From assembly GCA_013398055.1 (NCBI GenBank), contig VZRS01004409.1:235784-299783 (forward strand): a stretch of 64,000 nucleotides of DNA, in the 5' to 3' direction. Origin of the DNA: Ifrita kowaldi. Taxonomy: Eukaryota > Chordata > Aves > Passeriformes > Cinclosomatidae. The position numbers were made by a program, and so were the translations under genes. Below, in pieces: positions 34,401-45,600 of the stretch. The notes beneath the pieces are model-generated. The model searched no databases and had not been told where the DNA came from. It worked only from the letters and a program-made list of their open reading frames with translations. Position 1 is the first letter of the stretch, and every line of letters starts with the position of its first letter.

Positions 34401-36650
34401 GCTGGTTCTGGTCTTTATGGGCAGGTCAGACACCCAAAAACTGGAAGGCAGCTGCAGGTAGGGAAGAGGCCTCCTGCCATTTCTCTGCTCTTTGTACTTT
34501 TGCTCAAGACTGTATTTAAGGACTTGCTTGGGGGTCTGGAAGACACCTCTGTCACTCCTATACAACTGAACTGCAGTCCCTCCTCCCCTTCTCTTTGAGG
34601 TGATAGATGACAAATTCTCCTCGTAAATCTGAATTATGGGCCAGCCTAATTACTGAAATTCAGGTCTTGGTACTTTCTGGCTGCGTGGGGGGCAATGGGA
34701 GATATTCTGGTAACTAGATAGACATTCTGCACGGACACTGGCATTCCCATTTGTTTCCTCAGTGTTTCACAGAGCATGCAGCAACTGGATCACTGCTTGA
34801 AAAAGGCTAGAGAAAAAATGCATGTGCTCTCCTCAGTCGCCCATGTCTTCACTGGCTCCTCTAGCCCAGGCAGCCTCGCTGCTCTCCTCTGCCTTCCAGC
34901 ATCTGCAGATGGTTTCCCACTCTTCCCTTCACCAAGCTGCCATAAAAATCTCTTCCAGCCACAAATGGGGAGAGAGAAATGGGCAGCAGGTACATGGCCA
35001 AGAGGAGCTGTGCCACCTCCTGATGGTGTGGAGCACTCACTCCCTTTTACCCTTCTGTGGGTGTACAGCAGGAGCAGAGACTGGTGAGTGGCTGGAAGCG
35101 ACCAAGCGCTGAGATTGCACAGCCTGAGCTCTATTATTCCCCCACCACAATTTAAAAAGTGGGTTGTGATCGTAAGAGGATTTAAATATACTCCAGGTTA
35201 CTCTTGAGCTTCTGCATTTTCATTAATTATGTGATGCAGTCTGACTCATGCTCTTATGTAAGTACTGAGCTGTAATGAAGCCCCATGTTGTGGTTGTTTA
35301 GTGCAGAGCTGTAAAGGATCATTGGTGTTTTCATTAAAACACAACACTTTCTATCCCAGAGGGCTTTCAACTTCAAGAATAGGGATGTGCAGCTTCAAAT
35401 TTTGCCTCTCTTCTGCAGCTGTAGAGGAGGTGTGGGACAGCAGGGGTTGTTCTCATCTAATTAGGTGGATTATTGGGTAGAATCTGGGGAAAATCAGGCC
35501 ATTTACAAAATTGTTTTTTGCTGAGAAATTGCTGCCTCCCACAATTTATCTCAATAGTTCTGTTCGTAAAAGATACCAGATGTCAGGAGCAGTAATTCTT
35601 TTCTCATCTGAAATAACTGAAGTCCTCTGGTTCATCCTCAGAACTTCCAGACTGATGTAGGAACCTTGACCGTATCCACACACTGTGATGGGCCTCCTGC
35701 ACATCTCCTGCAATGAACAGCCCGGAGGTGGGATGGAAAGAACAAGACTTATGGCAGGTCTAATACTGGTGCTTGAAATCAGATTTACATTTTGACTGCA
35801 ATGGTAGGATTAGAGCTACAGCAAGTAGAGCTGTGTTGGTAGCACTAGAGAGACTCCAGCCAGTGCAACTTTGAGAGAGGGGAATTCTCTGCTAAACCTT
35901 CAATGAAGAAAGTGCACTGGTGTAGATACTGAACCTTGCTTATGCAATGTCATTTTTCTGGGACCAAAAGTGTACAGGATGAATTACTGGAATACATTTG
36001 CATATATAAATGGTGGGCTAAAGCCAGAAATACTAAATCCGTTGTTCAAACACTCCTTTCCCAAAAGGCCATTCTACCAAATCCCTCCATACTATACATG
36101 CAGGCTGATTTGACTCCAAAACAGAGACTGTACATGGTATTTTTCACTGTTCCCCACAAAAACGTACAACAGAAAATGCCAGAAACCTTGTATTACTAAT
36201 CAAGAACAGCTTTTCTTAATCACAGGATTTTAACAGATGTTCTGTGCAGAATATACCTAGTAATCCAATCACTCATGCACTCTCCTCCACTGAATTCAAT
36301 TTCCTGTAACAGCCTAGTGATTGCAATCACTTTCCTGATTGTAGCAATTGTAAAGCCCTGCTCCTGTTCACCCAGTCGTGAAAGATGACTGGATGAACTG
36401 CTCTGTACCTAAATCAAAATGGAACAGCAGCAGATTGGAATTGCAGCAATACAGGAGAAAAATCAGATCCATTTGAGATTTTTTTAAATAGATTTTAAAT
36501 CACTGGAAATAATTTGCTCTGCTTTTTCAGCGAGGAAAGTGACAAGAAAAACACTAAACCTGTCCACCTGTGATTCATGCTATAAGCTGAAGAACCTGAG
36601 CCAGAGAACCGGGGCCGCAGCAGTCTGTGTATGGATGTGTCCTTGGGCTC
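28402..36650. other. SYTL5 3' UTR and intergenic sequence
   Basis: No coding exon supported on either strand. The first several hundred bases should be SYTL5 3' UTR. Most of it is AT-rich unique sequence. A 200-codon open frame near 33917-34519 has no family signature. Confidence 0.6.
28984..28989 (+). promoter_or_regulatory. Candidate SYTL5 polyadenylation signal (AATAAA)
   Basis: The first AATAAA I noticed on the + strand after the stop, 583 bases downstream, in an A-rich stretch. Others follow (for example about 29769), so the real 3' end is uncertain. Confidence 0.3.
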
Positions 36651-37080
36651 AATCACAGAATCCCAGAATGGTCTGGGTTGGAAGGGACCTTAAAGACCAC
36701 CTCATTCCAACCTCCCTGCTGTGGGCAGGGGACCTTCCACTAGGTATGCTGCTGAGAGCCCCATCCCACCTGGCCCTGAACACCTCCAGATTCCAGTGCC
36801 TCATCACCCTCACAGTGCAGAATTTCTTGCTAATATCTAATCTAAACATGTCTTCCTTCAGCTTAAGGCCTCTTCTATCACTCCATGTCCTTCTGAAAGT
36901 CCCTCTCCAGCTCTCTGGCAGCCTTCTTTAGGCTGCTCTAAGGTCTCCCCAGAGCCTTCTCTTCTCCAGGCTGAACAGCCCCAATGCTCTCTGCCTGTCT
37001 CCATAGGAGAGGTGCTCCAGCCCCTGGACCACCTTAGTGGCTCTTCTCTGGGCTCCTCCCAGAGGTCCATGTCCTTGGTG
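36651..37080 (-). mobile_element. CR1 LINE, 3' part, minus orientation (about 430 bp)
   Basis: Starts with tcacagaatcccagaatgg and ggttggaagggaccttaaag, and continues through ctccaggctgaacagcccca to aggtccatgtccttgg, in the order expected of a reverse CR1. The open frames on both strands here are CR1 sequence, not genes. Confidence 0.92.
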
Positions 37081-38824
37081 TGCCCAGCCCTGATTCCCTA
37101 AACCACCGACTCTCTTAGGCAGCAGAGGGAAGGCAGCTTGTGGTACCAGCTGCGTCCACCACCCCACGGGCTCTTACCCTCCTTGCTCCTTTACAGTGGG
37201 CTCCAGACTGACTTTATTTTTGGTTTGGTCAGGTCTGGAAGAGAAATGGTATTTCTGTCATTTTTGTCACCAATCCTGTCCTTGCCCCTTATTCCTAACA
37301 GCAACATTTGGAATGGCTCAGGGCTTCTTTGCCCCTCAGTTGCACATCCTGGCAAAGCTGGCACCACCACCTGCCGAGTTCATGGTGTATCCTGATCTTC
37401 TTGGCCTTTGGCATCAGCACTGCAGGGCCAAGCCATGCTCTCATAGCTGCTTCTGGGTGTTCAGCAGCACTCTCCTAGCACTGGGAAGCACATCATCCAG
37501 TTCAGAAGACATGGCATACCCCCACACACCACCTCCTCGGTGCTGTCATGCTTCAGACCACAAATTAGCTTTTGCTAGCTGGTGTCAAGGCTGACTTACC
37601 TCTCTTCACATCCACTCCCTCATTAATTCACTTCCAGGACCAATCTTTTTAAAAGAGATTTTTTTACCTTTTTTTTTTGTAATTTCAGAAGATGTGAGAG
37701 ACCAAATTCTGGTGAGGATTGCTTTAAAGATGCTGGTAAAACTGTTCTGCTGACAGCAGTGTAAAATTTAAAACTCTTACCTTATGGTCAAAGTCAAACA
37801 AGCATTTGGCTGAAAAAAGACTGTGCTCTTGAGGGGCAGCACAGATGCTGGAGTGCAGCTTTTCAGACATGTCAAATTATGCATCAAACCCTGTGAACAG
37901 GCATCCAAAGCTGTAACTCTCAGTTTTCACTCCGATACTTGTAATCTTCAGGCATGATGTGTATTCTTTGCAGTGGATTGTCAGAACTGTGGGCTATAAT
38001 AAAACAAATGAAATTTTTTTCCTGTTTTGATTGGCTCAATATTTTTTACTAAACAGGGAACTTTTTTTGTTAATTTGAAAGTGATGACTTGGAGACAAGT
38101 ATTTTCACAGCTCTGGAAGTGACATATCCTTGATGAAGTTTTCCTGGAGTAATGTTTCCCTGCCATTGAAGCAACAGCCTGGTCTGTCTCCAAGACGAAG
38201 AGGGAAAAAAATCTGCTACTCCAAGACTCTTGGACATTAAAAGCCAGAAGCAGAAGCGCAGCAGGTAAGAGCATCTGTGTCTATTAAGCCCTGCAGTACA
38301 AGGGCTTTAGTAATAGGCCACCAAGGTGATCACAGGGATCTGTTCCTTCATCATATTCCCTGTGGCAATAACTTCCATGCTCCTGCTATCACAAATTTTC
38401 TCCTCGCTGCTGCAGAAAATCGATGCTTGTGTTGCCTTTGGATTATTCTTTTTGTCTGTGATTGACCATATTTTTAGTGGAACTAAAAGGGACCAGTGGG
38501 TTGCTTGTACACTTTCAATGTGAATATAATGGCTTGCAGAAAGAGATTTTGAACCGACTTTTGTATAAATAGACCAACTTTAAACCCCAAGAGGAATTTC
38601 AGACAACTATCTGTTTGCAAAACAATATTTTATTAATTAAAAGAATTATAAACAGTAAGAAAGAACCCCCAATTTTACACTGAATGAAAAATCCACAATA
38701 AACGCCCAGAAACGTGCCTCAGTTCTTCACTCTCTGTACAAGAAATTCCATTAGGTATTAAATCCTACATCCACATTCATCCAGCTGTGGGGTCTCCAGC
38801 AGGAGGACTGACATAAACCTGTCA
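37081..38824. other. Intergenic or SRPX downstream sequence
   Basis: No exon supported. Contains a 25-bp exact match at 38315-38339 to the CR1 that follows, and a possible SRPX polyadenylation signal at 38629-38634. Confidence 0.5.
38629..38634 (-). promoter_or_regulatory. Candidate SRPX polyadenylation signal (AATAAA on minus strand)
   Basis: TTTATT on the + strand, about 830 bases past the SRPX stop in the minus direction. If used, the SRPX 3' UTR would include the CR1 copy at 38825-39272. I noticed no closer AATAAA. Confidence 0.3.
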
Positions 38825-39272
38825 GAGCAAGTCCAGAGAAGGCCACCAAGGTGATCACAGGGATGGAGCATCTCTCCTGTGAGGAAACGCTGAGAGAATG
38901 GGGATTGTTCAGCCTGGAAAAGAGAAGGCTTAGGGGTGACCTAATTGTGGCCTTCCAGTTCCTGAAGAGAGCCTACAGGAAAGATGGACTTTTTTTACAA
39001 GAGCCTGGAGTGACAGACAAGGGGGAATGGCTTCAACTTGTAAGAGAATAGGTTCAGATTAGACATTAGGGAAAAATTCTTCCTTGTGAGGGTGGTGAGG
39101 CACTGGCACAGGTTGCCCAGAGAAGTTGTGGATGCCCCTGGAAGTGCTCAAGGCCAGGTTGGATGGGGCTCTGAGCAACCTGGTCTAGTGCAAGATGTCC
39201 CTGTCCACGGCAGCAAGGTTTGAACGAGATGATCTTTAAGGTCACTTCCGACCCAGGCCATTCTGGGATCTT
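38825..39272 (+). mobile_element. CR1 LINE, 3' part, plus orientation (about 450 bp)
   Basis: Runs from tccagagaaggccaccaagg through ttcagcctggaaaagagaag, the receding ggttcagattagacattagg and gcacaggttgcccagagaag, to cattctgggatct at the 3' end. It lies between the SRPX stop and the likely SRPX 3' end, antisense to SRPX. Confidence 0.93.
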
Positions 39273-39462
39273 AAGATGACTGAAAGTACAAAACAGCATT
39301 GTGCACACTTCTATGCAGAGCAGCTACATGGCTGGACAGATTTACCAATATACATAAAAAATCACATGAGTGATTAAAAAAGCCATGCTTTGTGTAGCAC
39401 CAAGGCAAGAATGATGAGGATTAAAAAAATTCACTGACAACCGCAGGCCCTGAAATGCTGAA

Positions 39463-39643
39463 TTAGGGACACGACTGACCAATTTCTGCTTGCAGTTTCA
39501 TCTCATCTTTTCTCAAGGGGAATTTGTCAATAAGGGCAAAGAGCTCAGCTGGTGTTGCTGGGAAAGGGTAGCGTTCCTTGTCCATGCCATGCTTGTCCAT
39601 CACCACGATGTTGAAATTGTAATGGGGGATCCTCAGCAGCAGC
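39463..39643 (-). CDS. SRPX: SRPX exon 10 (DUF4174 end, stop)
   Basis: Encodes LLLRIPHYNFNIVVMDKHGM, then DKERY and TPAELFALIDKFPLRKDEM, ending QSCP and TAA. The acceptor is tgctttgcag. It completes the Arg codon started in exon 9. DKHGMDKERY and FPLRKxEM are hallmarks of SRPX. Confidence 0.97.
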
Positions 39644-42600
39644 CTGCAAAGCAAGGAACTGGTTTTGTTAAAGGGCAGCACCAGCCTCTCGAGTCTGAGC
39701 AGAGGAAGGTGGGGATGGTCACAGGAGCTACACAGAGTCCACTTGGTTTCAGCATTAACAAGGAGACAGATAAAAAGCAGGTGCCTGCATGTGCTGCAAG
39801 TTCTGCCTCTGCATTAGGGGAGTCTCAATGAAACTGCACTCAGCTCTGTCCTCTGCCATCACCCACTGCTGTCACAAGACTGAAAAAAGGTTAGACAAAA
39901 AAAGGCAGTATGAACATTGCCTAAAGAAAACCCTTGTGGTGAAGCAAGAGTTATAAATAAGACTATTCCCTTTCTTGGCTTTTCTTGGTACAAAAATCAT
40001 GGTAAGGAAAGCAGGATGAAAATTTTTGGAGTCTGCTTTCATTGCTACCTAATAATAACAATCATCTGTGACTCTAATTTCAGAGGAACAAAAGCCAGTG
40101 CTAATCATGGAGGAGTCCTTTTCTTCCAAAGTGGTGGAAGTGGTCATTTAAGCTCCTCTGAAGGCACAAAAGTAAGAAAAGTTTTATCTCTGGTGCTCTT
40201 TTCATCTTTAGCTTGAAGGACTACTGTACTAGAAGATCCTTAGATATGTAGTCAGTCAACATCGTTAGTGTGGGGTAAATAAATTCAGGCAGCCTTGAGA
40301 GAATGGCGAAAGAAGGATGCCATGAAGAAGAGTCTGGTGGGATGCTGGAAAGGTGTGAAGCACTGAAATTGGCCTTCCTCAGCCTCCTAACAAGTCTGAG
40401 TGCTCTTGGTATAGTCTTGTTGCAATTAGGGAGCTTGGCCATTAAATTCAAACTAAAATAAAGATTAACGCTAAGCAATGGTGATAGAAAACTGCATTCA
40501 TCTTGTGCCTTACATCAGCTAGGAAAAAATGCTTCTAAAAATCCAAATGCTAAACTTCTGTGCTTTCCAAAGTTTTAAATGGGGTACCTGTGCTCATAAG
40601 CTTACTGAAATGTCAGTTCTGGATGACACCTTTATTCGAGATGTTTAGGAGTGCATTTCATATTGATTTGAGCACCTTGCAGAACTGAAAAGCTGTAATT
40701 CACACACTAAGCAACAACGAACAAAAAAATCAATGGAAAACTAACTTTCACTGAGTGCAGAGCAGGTCATACCATACCAATTTCTGAAATGTAGCTTCAT
40801 TAAAGGTTGCAGGGGAGCAGGCAATGAGGTGTTAAGAGAGCTTATTATTTTCTACAGAGCCACAAGAAAAGAATTTCAACTTTAGTAGAAGTATCTTTAT
40901 TCAAAAAAGAAAAAGAGAGTGGTTTTGTGCCCTCCTTTTTCTTTAATTGAGAACAAATTTTTTAAATAATTTAAAAAAATCCCCTCTCTGCTGTGTCAGC
41001 AATTTTCATTGTCTCCAGTTAAAACTTACTCCCTTTCCTCCAGCATATCATAGAATATGTTGCTTAAAATGCTCCTTGACTTTTTTCTAAACAACACTTT
41101 CTTTTCGTGCCAATGAAGCCTTCACTTTTGGCTTTTGTTGTTTTCCTGTCCCTAGGAAATGCTGGCACTTGAAGTCTCCCTTTCAAATGAAAACCAATCC
41201 TCTGCCAGTCTAAACCCAAGTCAAAACAGTTTAGGCACCCCCAATAAAACTGCTGATGTTGCAGTCAGGCTGGGGAGGTTGAGATAATTTCCTCTTTGAA
41301 ATACTGCCCATCTCATTCCTACATGTGGGACTTCAAAGAGTTTCCCCTTTCACTGCCTCCCCTTTGGGCCTGGCCACAACCACCACCAGCTCTGGTGCAG
41401 AGGATGAGCTGTCGCTGCCATTTGGGGCTGTCCTTGCAAAGGAGCAACTCCAACACAAATACAGACAGACTCTGAAGTGTTTTCAGTGGCAGCACCCAAA
41501 AACAGTGACTTATATCCCTATGATCATAGGCATCTTAAATATATAATAAAATAAATAATTTTTATTATGTTTTAATTTGCTGTAGCTATTACACAGAGAG
41601 CAAATTAATCCTAAAGTGTGCTCATCAGTATCTACTTTCCAGTGTCTAGCTGTGTACATTAGAGTAGAATACGTGTTATTTGGAGAGTAGGACACAGGGA
41701 AACAAAAGCAGTGCAACTTGTAGGATAAGGTGCAAGCACAACAGCAGTGAGAGCTTCCTTTACCTGAGTTGCAGGGCAAGGGATGGGGGCAGTAGCTTCA
41801 CTCCTATTCTTCCTATCAGTGCTGGGAAGGTACCAACCAACTCCACCACGGTGACATGTCGGAGGTCTAGCCCACACTGTGCCGGCTGCAAGGGTTAAAA
41901 GGAGAAAGAGGGGTATTAGTCATCCCTGAGAGAACAGGGGGGTGTTTTGAGTGTGCAGCAAGTGTTCATAGAGTCCCTTTCCTTAAGTTAGTTAAATGTT
42001 TTAAACTGAAATGAGAGCACATTCTGCAAACGCTCAAATGCCCATGGCAAAGAACTGGAGCTTCACGACTCCAGGGGAGGTTAAGTAACAGATTCTCAGC
42101 TACTCTAAGAAAACCAACACACAGGGACCACTTAGGAGAAATATCAACTTATCTCTGTAGTTATATGAAAAGATGCCAGGATATTAAGCATTGTACCAGT
42201 AATCTAATTTGGCAATCAAAGCAAATTACATGAAACAGAAGTTGACTGCAGGAAGTTTTCTTCCATTCCAACTCATTTGCCCACTGTCAAGAAGAAGTGG
42301 AAAATGTACTATAGCCATTAAATTCAGTTTGATCAATATATTGAATTTTCTTGCCAAGTTTATCTAATAGGGAAGAAGAGCTGCTTTGGTTTTTTTCTTA
42401 AATACAACTGTAATTTAAGACAGCAGTTAAAAACATGATCATCACATTCATATCTCAATGATTATTTATACTGCATTTTGTTACAAGTTGTGAGAAGAAA
42501 AAACAAGATGAAAGCACTTGTAGCTACGAAAGAATACAGGACTGGTTCCTTTCCTTCCTTCACCTGAGGACACACATACATTTTGGAGATACATCCCTAA

Positions 42601-45600
42601 GTCTAGCAAGAAGCCAACAAGGGCATCACATTTACAACACATAGAAGGAAAATTACCAGAAGTGTTGGGTTTTCTGGAACAAAACACCCCACAGTGTTAT
42701 CTCCAGCACTCTGGATGATTTCTCTGCTGTGTCTCTGGTCCTTTGTTTGCACTTTTTATTTCTGAATCTATTCATACTTCCTTGCATTGTAGTTGCAAAA
42801 TCTGTAAGCCTGGTCTGCATGAGCTGCTTAAGTGGTGGAGGTTGGGTTTGGGTTTTTTTTAACTTCTTTAGCAGCTGAGATAGGGAATTATTACTGAACA
42901 CAAGTTATTGTAATTAATTTGGGGAGGATGGAAGGGCCAGAAATGCCTGGGATTCAGTGACTGGTCAGTCAGAGGCAGCACAATCCAGAATGGAGCTGAA
43001 TTAGAGACTGGGGAGATATTTCAACTCAAAGCCCTGTGAAAAGGATTAATCCAGAACCATGACTGTTTCGGCCAGATCTTTCAGTGGCTAAAATACAACA
43101 GCTGAAGTTTGTGGATTTATATCAAACAGTGGAGCTTGTGCTCTTGTGTCTTTCTTTAAAGAAGAAAAATTGTTGCACATCCCCCTTAAGTGTGTTTTAC
43201 CTGCAGCATTCCCAGCTGCATCCTGTAGAAGAAGTTGCCTGCAGTAGGAGTTGAAATAATTAGCAGTCTCCGCTTCTCATAAAATTGATCCAGAAGTGCA
43301 GCTGCAGTCCTCACATTCACATTAATATTCATGGCTAGAATTAAAATCAAAACAAAAGTTATGGAGCATACTGAAAACAGATCTATTTCTAGAGGCAGAG
43401 TTAGACAGCAGAAACACAAGAACAAGAAACAATAATAAAGAAGACATGGGTGAAATGCTGGCCTCATTGAAGCCAACAATTTTACTGTAGCCTGTTCTAG
43501 TTTGCACACTGGATTGACTCCAGAACTTCACATTTTGTAGAAAGCTTTGAGCTAAAACAAACTCTAGGAAACAGCAATCAAAGGTGGCAAAGGCTTCAGC
43601 TGTAAGTGCACACTGGCAGGGGAGACAAAGATGGTAAGTTTCCTATCTCTGGTACACTGCAGCTGTAGTCCACCCCACATCCCCTTCCCAAATTCTCACT
43701 GCCCTAAGAACCATTGCACTGGATTCCTCCTGGTAAAGCAGTGAAATACTCACGTGCACAGGTTGGCTCCACTCCTGACCACCCCAAATTGTACTGGCAG
43801 ACTCGAGCAGGGCTTCCTTGCAGCTCGTAGCCACCAATGCAGGAGAACTCACAGGTAGCACCATAGTTATTTCCATCACCTGAGCACTTGATGTAGCCAT
43901 TATCTGGGGCATTTAACTTCACACAGCGCCTGACTTTGAGCAAGAGGGAAAAAAACAAAATAAGACAGAGCACAAATCACCATTTGTTATTAAGGTAGCA
44001 CGGGTCAGGGGACTACCAGTACCAAACACATTTTTCAGTTTGCTTTCTGTATTATTAGTCATGCACTTAAAAACCCCAACCAACCAACTTGAACTCCCCC
44101 ACCCCTCACTCTAATGCAAAATGAAAAAGTGTGTAGGCATATGCATGTGTGTGTCATGGAGCACAAAGAGCTGAAGCCAAAACCTACAGGTGTCATTTCT
44201 GTGTTTTCAACTCCAGATGTTAAGATCAGGACTTGTGAAAGGGCAGCCCTTCTTGACAGACGTGAGCCTCAGCTGAAAAAATGTGTTCACCTCCTTGTTT
44301 CAGCAGCTCACAAGCCTTAAGTATCAGGGAGCAGATGGCAGAAGGGAAGGGGTGTGGAGCCGGAGGCAGGGCTGATCAAAGAAGCTCTCCCTGGATGTGC
44401 AGGAGTGCTGCAGACCTGGCCCCCAGGGTCTTCAGCAAGACTGTTCTCCCTTTCAGCATCATCACAGGAGTTTGTGTACACAGACATATGCAGATAAATA
44501 CAGAAATGAGGACATTTTCAAATTGCCTACTAAGCCAGATGCAAATCAGTGTCTGTATTTACAGGGTGAAACACCATTCTTACCTCTGACTTTAACAAGA
44601 AATTTGCAAGTGCCTTTGTTTTCAGCTCTGTCGTACACAGTATACTGGATTTTGTGGTCGCCTTCTGGAAAATGTGACCCTGGTGGCAGGCCTTTCAAAA
44701 TAACACTAAAACAGGAGATAAAACAGGACAGACATTCAAAAATTCACCAGTATTTATTTACTGACAATGCTGCCTGAAGAAGGATGTTTGTGGCATGCTA
44801 GGATTGTCTGGCTGCACTGCAGGACTGAAGATTTGAGAGTAAGCAAAGGAAGAAGTTGGGCAGCAGCAACCAGAGTATTTAAATTAGCAACCTACAGCCC
44901 ACCCTACTGAGACAAGGGGTTAGAGCGGGCAGGGTCTGCTCCCTTCCTATATAGCAATCCGTAGTGTAGCCAAGCCCATCATGCCCAGAGGAACTCACAC
45001 TTCCTTTTCCTTACATAAGAAAAAGTCATCATTAGAAAGAAAACTTCCAGCCTCTCACAGTTGGGATGTATTCCCATCTGGCTGCTCTGAACTGCTCCTA
45101 TGATGGTCATTTGTGACTGTTAATATTTACAGAAATGGAACAGAAAGTGAAATTCAGTGTCACAGCAGAAGGGTGTGGTGATCCACAGCAGCATTTTCAC
45201 CTGGAATTTGCCCCTGTCCTGCAAACAAGGTGGGAGAATTCAGACATGTTAAACATATCCTCAGTACTGAAGCAGAGGGTAACCAAAGAGTTTTCCATGA
45301 AATGGAAAAGCTTTTGTACTCCTGAAACTGAAAGACTCTGTGCGTTTAAGGAAAGCATAGTCCATAAACCAGCACAGTTTAGCAACATTTTATAAAAATA
45401 GAGGTGTGATTTATGGAAAAGCTTTCACTGAATTGAGAGCTTGGCTCTTTCGAGCTGACAACAGTTCCTCGTATGACAGAGTCTACATGGGATATTCCCC
45501 ATTTTTTTGCCTATCAGACATTCCTTTGTCAAAAAGACTCAGGAATTTCTTTATTCTGACATTTTCCAAGTTTTTACTTTACCAGGTGTTAACTTTTAAT

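Noticed and set aside
33917..34519. 200-codon open frame on the + strand between the two genes
   Set aside because: Low-complexity composition, no domain, no similarity I recognise. A non-coding transcript cannot be excluded.
36649..37395. Open frames on both strands around 36.6-37.4 kb
   Set aside because: The left part is a truncated CR1 LINE in minus orientation. The rest shows no domain.
39066..39308. Minus-strand open frame just downstream of the SRPX stop
   Set aside because: It is antisense CR1 sequence.
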